Under the pieces are notes generated by a model that saw only the letters and a program-made list of their open reading frames with translations, was not told the DNA's origin and ran no database searches. Below, in pieces: positions 15,718-21,943 of a stretch of 21,943 nucleotides of DNA. Numbering within the stretch: position 1 is the stretch's first letter; each line of letters starts with the position of its first letter. Source of the stretch: JBBIQS01 sp037442205 (GTDB lineage: Bacteria; Myxococcota; Myxococcia; Myxococcales; UBA5297). The DNA lies in the NCBI GenBank assembly GCA_037442205.1, contig JBBIQS010000116.1, forward strand, positions 1 through 21,943. Reading direction: 5' to 3'. The position numbers and the translations under genes are program-made.

Positions 15718-16767
15718 ATGTCTCGATTCGTCCAGCTGCACTTCCTGACCAGCTACGCGCCGTCCAACCTCAACCGCGACGACCTGGGCCGCCCCAAGAG
15801 CGCGCTCTTCGGCGGAACCCAGCGCCTGCGGGTTTCTTCGCAGAGCCTCAAGCGGGCCTGGCGCACCTCGGAGGTCTTCGAATCGGCCCTGGAGGACCAC
15901 ATCGGCACCCGCACCAAGGACTTCGGCAACCTGGCGTACGGGAAACTGGTCGAGGCGCTCGGGGAGAAGAAGGCCGACGAAATCGCCAAGAAGATTGGCG
16001 AGCAGTACGGGAAGCTGAAGAGCAAGGGCGGCGACGAGGAGAAGCGCCAGACCGAGACGTTGGTGCACGCGACTCCTGGCGAGATGGCCGCGCTCGACAA
16101 GCTGCTCAAGACCCTGGTCAAGGAGAAGCGCGCGCCCGAGGGCGAGGAACTGGGCGGCCTGCTCGCCGAGGCGCGCGGGGCGGCAGACATCGCGCTCTTC
16201 GGCCGGATGCTCGCCGCCAAGGCCGAGCTCAACGTCGAGGCCGCCGCCCAGGTGGCCCACGCGCTGTCGGTCCACAAGGTGGCCATCGAGGACGACTACT
16301 TCACCGCGGTGGACGACCTGAACGCAAGCAAGGACGAGACCGGGGCCGGCCATGTCGGGACCCAGGAGTTCGCCTCGGCGGTGCTCTATCACTACCTGTG
16401 CATCGATCGGGCGCTCTTGGTCGGCAACCTCGGCGACGACAAGGCGCTGGCGGCCAAGACCTTGGACTCCCTGGTGCGCGCCTGCCTCACCGTCGCCCCC
16501 AGCGGCAAGCAGAACAGCTTCGGCTCGCGGGCCCACGCCAGCTTCGCGCTCGCCGAGAAGGGCGACTTCCAGCCGCGCTCGCTCGCGGTGGCCTTCCTCG
16601 AGCCGGTGAAGGGCGAGCGCCTGCTCCCCGATGCGATCTCGCGGCTGGTGGAGACGCGGGAGCGGTTCGACAAGGTCTACGACTCCAAGTGCCCGTCGAA
16701 GCACCTGGATGTCGCCAAGGGGGAAGGCTCGCTGGCCGACCTCGCCAAGTTCGTGGCCGAGGCCTGA
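15718..16767 (+). CDS. cas7e: Cascade backbone subunit Cas7e (Cse4/CasC)
   Basis: The 349-residue product begins with VQLHFLTSYAPSNLNRDDLG and RPKSALFGGTQRLRVSSQSLKRAWR (residues 5-49), the defining Cas7e signature. Six copies normally polymerise along the crRNA spacer to form the Cascade backbone. Length is close to E. coli CasC (363). Later segments (VGTQEFASAVLYHY, then SGKQNSFGSRAHA) also agree with the family. The charged middle section (about 80-145) corresponds to the thumb/insert region. A strong ribosome-binding site (AGGGGAGAAAG) lies before the ATG. It has its own site rather than overlapping cse2, consistent with the higher copy number needed. Confidence 0.97.
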   Translation: MSRFVQLHFLTSYAPSNLNRDDLGRPKSALFGGTQRLRVSSQSLKRAWRTSEVFESALEDHIGTRTKDFGNLAYGKLVEALGEKKADEIAKKIGEQYGKLKSKGGDEEKRQTETLVHATPGEMAALDKLLKTLVKEKRAPEGEELGGLLAEARGAADIALFGRMLAAKAELNVEAAAQVAHALSVHKVAIEDDYFTAVDDLNASKDETGAGHVGTQEFASAVLYHYLCIDRALLVGNLGDDKALAAKTLDSLVRACLTVAPSGKQNSFGSRAHASFALAEKGDFQPRSLAVAFLEPVKGERLLPDAISRLVETRERFDKVYDSKCPSKHLDVAKGEGSLADLAKFVAEA

Positions 16768-16770
16768 GCC

Positions 16771-17580
16771 ATGCGCTTCCTCGCATTCAGGCTGTACGCT
16801 CCCCTCTGCTCGTTCGGAGACGTGGCGGTCGGCGAGCGGCGCCCCAGCCTCTCCGCTCCGAGCCGCTCGATGCTGCTCGGAGTGGTGGGCGCCTGCCTCG
16901 GCGTCGCTCGCGAAGACGCCGAGGGGCAGGCCGAGCTCGAGCGATCGCTCGGGGTGGCCACCCGCACCGACTCTCCGGGCTCGCTGCTGGTGGACTACCA
17001 CACCGCCCAGGCTCCCGATGGGACCCGGCTCGGCGCCTATCGGAAGCTGCGCGGCCATCCGGCGGCCACGCGGCGGGAGGAGCTGGCGGCGACTTTCGAC
17101 AGGGACGGGAGCCCTCACCCCCTGGGTACGCAGCTCAGCCAGCGCCAGTACCGGGTCGATGGCGCCTACGCCGGCTGCCTCTGGCTGCTGGAGGAGCCGT
17201 CGCGCTGGAAGCTAGAGGAAATCGCCGAGGGGATGCGGCGCCCGCAGTTCGTTCCCTACGCCGGTCGCAAGGCGGCGGTGCTGGCGATGCCGTTCCAGCC
17301 GGCGATTCTCGACGCTCCCGACCCGGTGAGCGCGCTGCGCGCGGCGCGGTTCGAGCTGGATGGCGAGCTCCGGCGCGTGCTCGCCGCTTCCAAGGAGCGG
17401 AGCTTCCGCTGGGAAGGGGATTGGCCGGGGCTTGTGCCGGCCAGGACCGAGGCGCGGCGCGATCGGGTCGCCAGCCGGGCGCGCTGGCAGTTCACGATTC
17501 GGGAGGAGCACGTGCTCACCGAGACAATCGAGGCAAAGGAGGGGGGCGATGTTCTTGAGCCTGATCGAGCTGGGGCCTGA
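16771..17580 (+). CDS. cas5e: Cascade subunit Cas5e (CasD)
   Basis: The 269-residue product begins FLAFRLYAPLCSFGD, then VGERRPSLSAPSRSMLLGVVGACLG (residues 3-44), the standard Cas5 opening with the glycine-rich loop, and later LVDYHTAQ. Cas5e holds the 5' handle of the crRNA and joins the backbone to Cse1. It is longer than E. coli CasD (about 224), mainly at the C-terminus (EEHVLTETIEAKEGG), which is coded in the stretch that also holds the cas6e start. The ATG lies three bases after the cas7e stop. The final 32 bases overlap cas6e. Confidence 0.95.
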   Translation: MRFLAFRLYAPLCSFGDVAVGERRPSLSAPSRSMLLGVVGACLGVAREDAEGQAELERSLGVATRTDSPGSLLVDYHTAQAPDGTRLGAYRKLRGHPAATRREELAATFDRDGSPHPLGTQLSQRQYRVDGAYAGCLWLLEEPSRWKLEEIAEGMRRPQFVPYAGRKAAVLAMPFQPAILDAPDPVSALRAARFELDGELRRVLAASKERSFRWEGDWPGLVPARTEARRDRVASRARWQFTIREEHVLTETIEAKEGGDVLEPDRAGA

Positions 17581-18274
17581 GGCCGAGCGGGAGCCGGAGT
17601 TCTGGCGCGAGGTCGCCTCTCCCTACGGTGCCCATCGCGCCATCTGGAGGCTGTTCTCTCGAAGTGCCGAGCAGAAGAGGGACTTCCTCTTCCGCCAGGA
17701 GGTCGGCGAGCAAGGCCGACCGCGCTTCTTCGCGCTTTCACAGCAGGAGCCCAACGGCCAGGGTGGAGGACTGTGGCGAGTGACCACCAAGCCCTTCCGC
17801 CCCAAGCTCGGGAAGGGCGACCGCGTTCGCTTCATGCTGCGCGCAAGCCCGACCGTGCGGCGTCCGAAGGCCAAGGGGGAGCGCTCGCAGCGGCACGATC
17901 TGATGATGGATGCGAAGCGGCGAGCGCGCGCGGACGGCAAGCCTTTTGAGCTGGAGAAGGCGATCCAGGCGGAGGGCGAGCGCTGGCTGGCGCGGCATGG
18001 GGAGAAGGCCGGATTCGAGCTGGACCGCGGCCCGGCGACGTCGGTGGGTGAGGACGGGCTGCTCGAGGACGAGGAGCGGGCGGCGCTGCGGGTGGACGGA
18101 TACCGTCAGCACCGGATGCAGCGCAAGGGACAGGCCCCGATCCAGTTCAGCACCGTCGATCTCGAGGGGGTTCTCGTGGTGCGGAACCCGGAGATGTTCC
18201 TTCGGCAGGTCGGGCAGGGGTTTGGCCCCCAGCGGGCATTCGGCTGCGGGCTGATGCTCTTGCGGCGCGCATGA
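17549..18274 (+). CDS. cas6e: crRNA-processing endoribonuclease Cas6e (Cse3/CasE)
   Basis: The 241-residue product has the Cas6e features in order: PYGAHRAIWRLF with the expected catalytic His29, a ferredoxin-like core, VDLEGVLVV, and the glycine-rich RNA-binding loop QGFGPQRAFGCGLMLL (residues about 223-238). It cuts the array transcript just 3' of the repeat hairpin, leaving an 8-base 5' handle (AUGAGCCG here), and stays bound to the 3' hairpin in Cascade. The start at 17549 was chosen because it follows a near-perfect AAAGGAGGGG site. It overlaps the cas5e end by 32 bases. The stop overlaps the cas1 ATG (ATGA). Length is somewhat above E. coli CasE (199). Confidence 0.96.
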   Translation: MFLSLIELGPEAEREPEFWREVASPYGAHRAIWRLFSRSAEQKRDFLFRQEVGEQGRPRFFALSQQEPNGQGGGLWRVTTKPFRPKLGKGDRVRFMLRASPTVRRPKAKGERSQRHDLMMDAKRRARADGKPFELEKAIQAEGERWLARHGEKAGFELDRGPATSVGEDGLLEDEERAALRVDGYRQHRMQRKGQAPIQFSTVDLEGVLVVRNPEMFLRQVGQGFGPQRAFGCGLMLLRRA

Positions 18275-19188
18275 GCCTGATCGAGCCACCCCGTCCGATC
18301 CCGATGAAGGAGCGGATTTCGCTGCTCTTCCTCGAGCGTGGGCAGCTCGACGTGCTCGACGGGGCCTTCGTCCTGGTGGACAAGACCGGGGTGCGCACCC
18401 ACATCCCGGTGGGAGGAGTCGCCTGCCTGTTGCTGGAGCCGGGGATCCGAGTCAGTCACGCGGCGGTGGCGCTGGCGAGCCGGGTCGGATGCTTGCTGGT
18501 ATGGGTGGGCGAGGGCGGAGTCCGGCTGTATGCGTCCGGGCAGCCGGGCGGGGCGCGCTCCGATCGGCTGCTGTACCAGGCCAAGCTGGCCCTGGACGAC
18601 ATCGCTCGGCTGAAGGTCGTCCGCAAGATGTACGCGATCCGCTACGGGGAGGTGCCGCCGGAGCGCCGGAGCGTGGAGCAGCTGCGGGGAATCGAGGGTG
18701 CCAGGGTGCGCAAGATGTACGACGCGCTCGCCCAGCAGTATGGGGTGCGGTGGGTCAAGCGAAACTACGACCCGGAAAACTGGGACATCTCGGACGTCGT
18801 CAACCGCTGCCTGAGCGCGGCGACGTCGTGCCTGTACGGGATCACCGAGGCGGCGGTGCTGGCGGCGGGGTATGCGCCGGCGGTCGGCTTCATCCACACC
18901 GGAAAGCCGCTGTCGTTCGTGTACGACATCGCCGACCTGGTGAAGTTCGAGACGGTGGTGCCGATCGCCTTCCAGGTGGCGGCGCGCCCAGGGGAGCAGC
19001 CGGAGCGTCAGGTCAGGCTGCGGTGTAGGGACGTGTTCCGCTCCTCGAAACTCCTCGAGAGGATCATTCCACTGATTGAGGAAGTGCTGGCGGCAGGGGA
19101 GGTCAAGCCGCCGGAGGCGGCTCCCGAGCAGGTGGGGCCGGCATTTTCGGACGCGCCCTCGCTGGGAGATGCGGGGCACCGGGGATAG
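18271..19188 (+). CDS. cas1: Spacer-integration nuclease Cas1 (type I-E)
   Basis: The 305-residue product matches E. coli Cas1 in length and in active-site residues: Glu142 (IEGARVRKMY), His209 (GFIHTG), and Asp219 and Asp222 (VYDIADLVKF). Cas1 forms a complex with Cas2 that inserts new spacers next to the leader. Other hallmarks are CLYGITEAAVLAAGYAPAVG and the N-terminal beta domain (ISLLFLERGQLDVLDGAFVL). The ATG overlaps the cas6e stop. The C-terminal tail (PEAAPEQVGPAF to the end) is proline- and alanine-rich and probably disordered, as in other I-E Cas1 proteins. Confidence 0.97.
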   Translation: MSLIEPPRPIPMKERISLLFLERGQLDVLDGAFVLVDKTGVRTHIPVGGVACLLLEPGIRVSHAAVALASRVGCLLVWVGEGGVRLYASGQPGGARSDRLLYQAKLALDDIARLKVVRKMYAIRYGEVPPERRSVEQLRGIEGARVRKMYDALAQQYGVRWVKRNYDPENWDISDVVNRCLSAATSCLYGITEAAVLAAGYAPAVGFIHTGKPLSFVYDIADLVKFETVVPIAFQVAARPGEQPERQVRLRCRDVFRSSKLLERIIPLIEEVLAAGEVKPPEAAPEQVGPAFSDAPSLGDAGHRG

Positions 19189-19190
19189 AG

Positions 19191-19499
19191 ATGGTGGTGA
19201 TCGTCTTGGAGAACGTGCCTGCGCGCCTGCGAGGGCGCATGGCCATCTGGATGGTCGAAGTGCGCGCCGGCGTCTACGTCGGCGAGTATGGCCGGCGAGT
19301 GCGCGAGTATCTCTGGGCGCAGGTGCAGCAGGAGGTTGGGGCAGGGAACGCAGTGATGGCCTGGAGCTCAGCGAACGAGTCCGGGTTCGAGTTGGCGACC
19401 TGCGGGGTCAATCGCAGGGAGCCGGTCGAGTTCGAGGGGCTGCAACTCGTGCGGTTCCTGCCGCCCGACGCAGACAAGGAGGATTTGGCACCGCCTTGA
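19191..19499 (+). CDS. cas2: Spacer-acquisition protein Cas2 (type I-E)
   Basis: The 102-residue product is the I-E form of Cas2: MVVIVLENVPARLRGRMAIW, then VRAGVYVGEYGRRVREYLW (residues 1-44). It is the central dimer of the Cas1-Cas2 integrase and has a structural rather than catalytic role in integration. The ATG lies two bases after the cas1 stop with a purine-rich GGGGATAGAG site inside the end of cas1. The C-terminus (FLPPDADKEDLAPP) is the tail that contacts Cas1 in this subtype. It is the last protein-coding gene before the array. Confidence 0.95.
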   Translation: MVVIVLENVPARLRGRMAIWMVEVRAGVYVGEYGRRVREYLWAQVQQEVGAGNAVMAWSSANESGFELATCGVNRREPVEFEGLQLVRFLPPDADKEDLAPP

Positions 19500-19580
19500 C
19501 GCGGTGCATCGGCTCTTTGACAAGTCGGTGAAAAATAGAGACAAGGAAAATGCATGTCTTCTCACGTGGTTGTGGGAAGA
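19500..19580 (+). promoter_or_regulatory. CRISPR leader
   Basis: This 81-bp gap between cas2 and the first repeat is clearly more A/T-rich than its surroundings (GTGAAAAATAGAGAC, GGAAAATGC). It contains a consensus -35 box TTGACA at 19517-19522; no -10 box is found at 16-18 bp, the best candidate (GAAAAT, 19546-19551) being too far. I see no match to the E. coli IHF site. Orientation is set by the repeat, which is in the same sense as E. coli crRNA, so transcription and spacer addition should begin here. Confidence 0.7.
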
Positions 19581-21943
19581 CCGTTCCCCGCGTGCGCGGG
19601 GATGAGCCGGCCCCGCCCAAGGGAGAAGCCGAGGCGCTGCGCCGTTCCCCGCGTGCGCGGGGATGAGCCGGGGAACAGCCGGCACACGGACCTCCCCGAC
19701 ATCCGTTCCCCGCGTGCGCGGGGATGAGCCGTTGGAGCACGGCCTCAAGACAAGCCCTCATCTCCGTTCCCCGCGTGCGCGGGGATGAGCCGGTGGCCGC
19801 GGGGTCGGCGCTGGTGGTCGCCGGCCGTTCCCCGCGTGCGCGGGGATGAGCCGCCCTCGCCGTAGAGCATGGAGAAGCTGCCGAACCGTTCCCCGCGTGC
19901 GCGGGGATGAGCCGTTCGATCACCTTCGCGCCACTCATCCCCCACCCCGTTCCCCGCGTGCGCGGGGATGAGCCGTCGAGGGAGAGGTTGCCGACGCGAT
20001 GGCAGAGCCGTTCCCCGCGTGCGCGGGGATGAGCCGTCATCCCACCAGCTCGCGGTTCCGGCCTGGGTCCGTTCCCCGCGTGCGCGGGGATGAGCCGGGT
20101 GTCGCGGATGCCGCTGCGGGTGAGGCGGTCCGTTCCCCGCGTGCGCGGGGATGAGCCGGAGCAGGACCAGCGTCGGGAGCTTGCTCGGCACCGTTCCCCG
20201 CGTGCGCGGGGATGAGCCGTTCAAGCAGGTCACCGAGATTCGCGCCGCCAACCGTTCCCCGCGTGCGCGGGGATGAGCCGACGGCGAAGCAGGACATTTC
20301 GCCGTACAAATTCCGTTCCCCGCGTGCGCGGGGATGAGCCGCGAACGGCCGCAGCACAGAGATTCCCTGCCCGCCGTTCCCCGCGTGCGCGGGGATGAGC
20401 CGTGTGCGCAGCGCCTACTTTCTGCGCACACCCGCCGTTCCCCGCGTGCGCGGGGATGAGCCGAACCAATCCGCGGCGCCCGCGTAGCTCAGCGACCGTT
20501 CCCCGCGTGCGCGGGGATGAGCCGGAGCAGCACCACCATGGAGAACTTCGGACTCACCGTTCCCCGCGTGCGCGGGGATGAGCCGTGGTGCCGGACTCCG
20601 GGCCTCTGCCAGAGCGCCCGTTCCCCGCGTGCGCGGGGATGAGCCGATCGAACCATTGCGGTCGAACCTGGCGCGGACCCGTTCCCCGCGTGCGCGGGGA
20701 TGAGCCGCTCGAGGAGGTCCATCCCGAGCTGCAACCCCACCGTTCCCCGCGTGCGCGGGGATGAGCCGTAGCAGGCGGATCCCACGCCTACCTTGTTCGC
20801 CCGTTCCCCGCGTGCGCGGGGATGAGCCGGGCTTCTCTCCGCCGCCCAGGCGGCGGCTGGGCCGTTCCCCGCGTGCGCGGGGATGAGCCGAAGTCCGCCA
20901 ACGACTCCATGAGGGAGGAGCACCGTTCCCCGCGTGCGCGGGGATGAGCCGGGATAGCGGCGCGCGCCGGCTGTTCGGCACTCCCGTTCCCCGCGTGCGC
21001 GGGGATGAGCCGTCCAGCCGATGTAGCCCTTGAACGGCATCACGCCGTTCCCCGCGTGCGCGGGGATGAGCCGGAAGGCGCGGACTGGTCCGCGTGGAAG
21101 CTGCCCCGTTCCCCGCGTGCGCGGGGATGAGCCGATCCTACTACTGCAAATTTTGCCAGAGCTGTGCCGTTCCCCGCGTGCGCGGGGATGAGCCGGCGCA
21201 GTTCACCACCATGGCCGGGATTCTCGGCCGTTCCCCGCGTGCGCGGGGATGAGCCGCCGCGCTCGCCCATGAGCGCCTGCCGGTGGCGCCGTTCCCCGCG
21301 TGCGCGGGGATGAGCCGTACCCGAGCTCTCCCCAGTCGTTGACCACGACCCGTTCCCCGCGTGCGCGGGGATGAGCCGGACCTGAGCCCGCTGCTGCCCG
21401 GGATCCGGGACCGTTCCCCGCGTGCGCGGGGATGAGCCGGCCTCCTGGACGTCCCAGCGGCAGAAGCAGACCCGTTCCCCGCGTGCGCGGGGATGAGCCG
21501 GTGCCGCCGTCTGCGCCGACGGTGCGGCGGTGCCGTTCCCCGCGTGCGCGGGGATGAGCCGGCCATTGGGCTGGACCTGGCCTACAGCAAGAACCGTTCC
21601 CCGCGTGCGCGGGGATGAGCCGGGAGAAGCGATGGACAATGAAGACCTGTTGATCCGTTCCCCGCGTGCGCGGGGATGAGCCGGCGGGCGGAGGAGGCGC
21701 GAAGAAGGGCAAGAACCGTTCCCCGCGTGCGCGGGGATGAGCCGGCCCGGCCGGCGGCGCTGTCGATCTTATTGGTCCGTTCCCCGCGTGCGCGGGGATG
21801 AGCCGGTTGCGGTCGTGGATGGCCTCGCCGGTTCGATCCGTTCCCCGCGTGCGCGGGGATGAGCCGTACGGGCCCACTTTCAGAGCGCATCGCGTTGCCC
21901 GTTCCCCGCGTGCGCGGGGATGAGCCGTCGTTGCCGCCGATGA
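19581..21943 (+). CRISPR. Type I-E CRISPR array, 39 repeats, running off the right edge
   Basis: The 29-bp repeat starts CCGTTCCCCGCG and ends GGGGATGAGCCG. The first copy is at 19581-19609 and the last full one at 21899-21927, followed by 16 bases of a 39th spacer. All 38 complete spacers are 32 bp, so the period is exactly 61 bp throughout. Every repeat I read is identical. The stem is CCCCGC paired with GCGGGG around a GTGC loop, the normal Cas6e substrate, with AUGAGCCG as the 5' handle. The repeat is in E. coli crRNA orientation, so the plus strand is transcribed from the leader. The absence of a worn repeat means the distal end has not been reached. I saw no duplicated spacer and no match elsewhere in the window by eye. 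Confidence 0.99.

Noticed and set aside
15562..17118. A 518-codon minus-strand open frame opposite cas7e and cas5e
   Set aside because: Both plus-strand genes carry family signatures; the reverse frame is a by-product of base composition.
19408..21890. Long minus-strand open frames across the array, with repeated GSSPRTRGT, RLIPAHAGNG and AHPRARGER blocks
   Set aside because: They are translations of the CRISPR repeat in three frames. The 61-bp period is not a multiple of three, so the blocks rotate through frames. Such proteins are a known annotation artefact of I-E arrays.

Overview
This is a GC-rich bacterial window with strong G/C third-position bias. A large secreted glycine-rich protein, a retropepsin-like aspartyl protease with a PDZ domain and many orphan secreted proteins suggest a deltaproteobacterium, perhaps Myxococcota. 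No rRNA or other taxonomic marker is present, so that placement is inference.

Left part (1-9.5 kb) is a mosaic of short, mostly unlinked accessory genes. In order it holds the start of a probable IS630-type transposase (minus, cut by the window edge), a divergent pair of secreted proteins (one cysteine-rich; one resembling a papain-fold amidase), and a bacterial ubiquitin-conjugating (E2-like) protein coupled by an ATGA overlap to a broken trypsin-like protease. Then come a zinc-ribbon protein with five exact decapeptide repeats, a GrpB-family protein, the 682-residue secreted glycine-rich protein, a frameshifted aspartyl protease/PDZ gene, a small HExxH zinc-peptidase-like protein, and an intergenic region with seven tandem 52/53-bp hairpin units. 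A hypothetical gene of uncertain start follows the hairpin units. Two genes here carry clear single-base frameshifts, so this part is either decaying or contains sequencing errors.

Right part (9.8-21.9 kb) is a complete type I-E CRISPR-Cas locus, all on the plus strand: a WYL-domain regulator, cas3, cse1 (cas8e), cse2 (cas11), cas7e, cas5e, cas6e, cas1 and cas2, then a short leader and an array of 39 identical 29-bp repeats that runs off the right edge. Most neighbouring cas genes overlap or lie within 41 bp of each other, which suggests one transcription unit that may start at a near-leaderless promoter in front of the WYL gene. Cas1-Cas2 add spacers beside the leader. Cas6e cuts the array transcript 3' of the repeat hairpin. 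Cse1, Cse2, Cas7e, Cas5e and Cas6e form Cascade, and Cas3 degrades the bound DNA. Catalytic motifs are visible in Cas3, Cas1 and Cas6e, so the system looks intact.

The CRISPR locus itself is a known type. The points most worth a second look are the E2-like/protease pair, the tandem hairpin array, the decapeptide-repeat zinc-ribbon protein, the WYL gene at the head of the cas operon, and a few unusual spacers (one tRNA-like, several palindromic).
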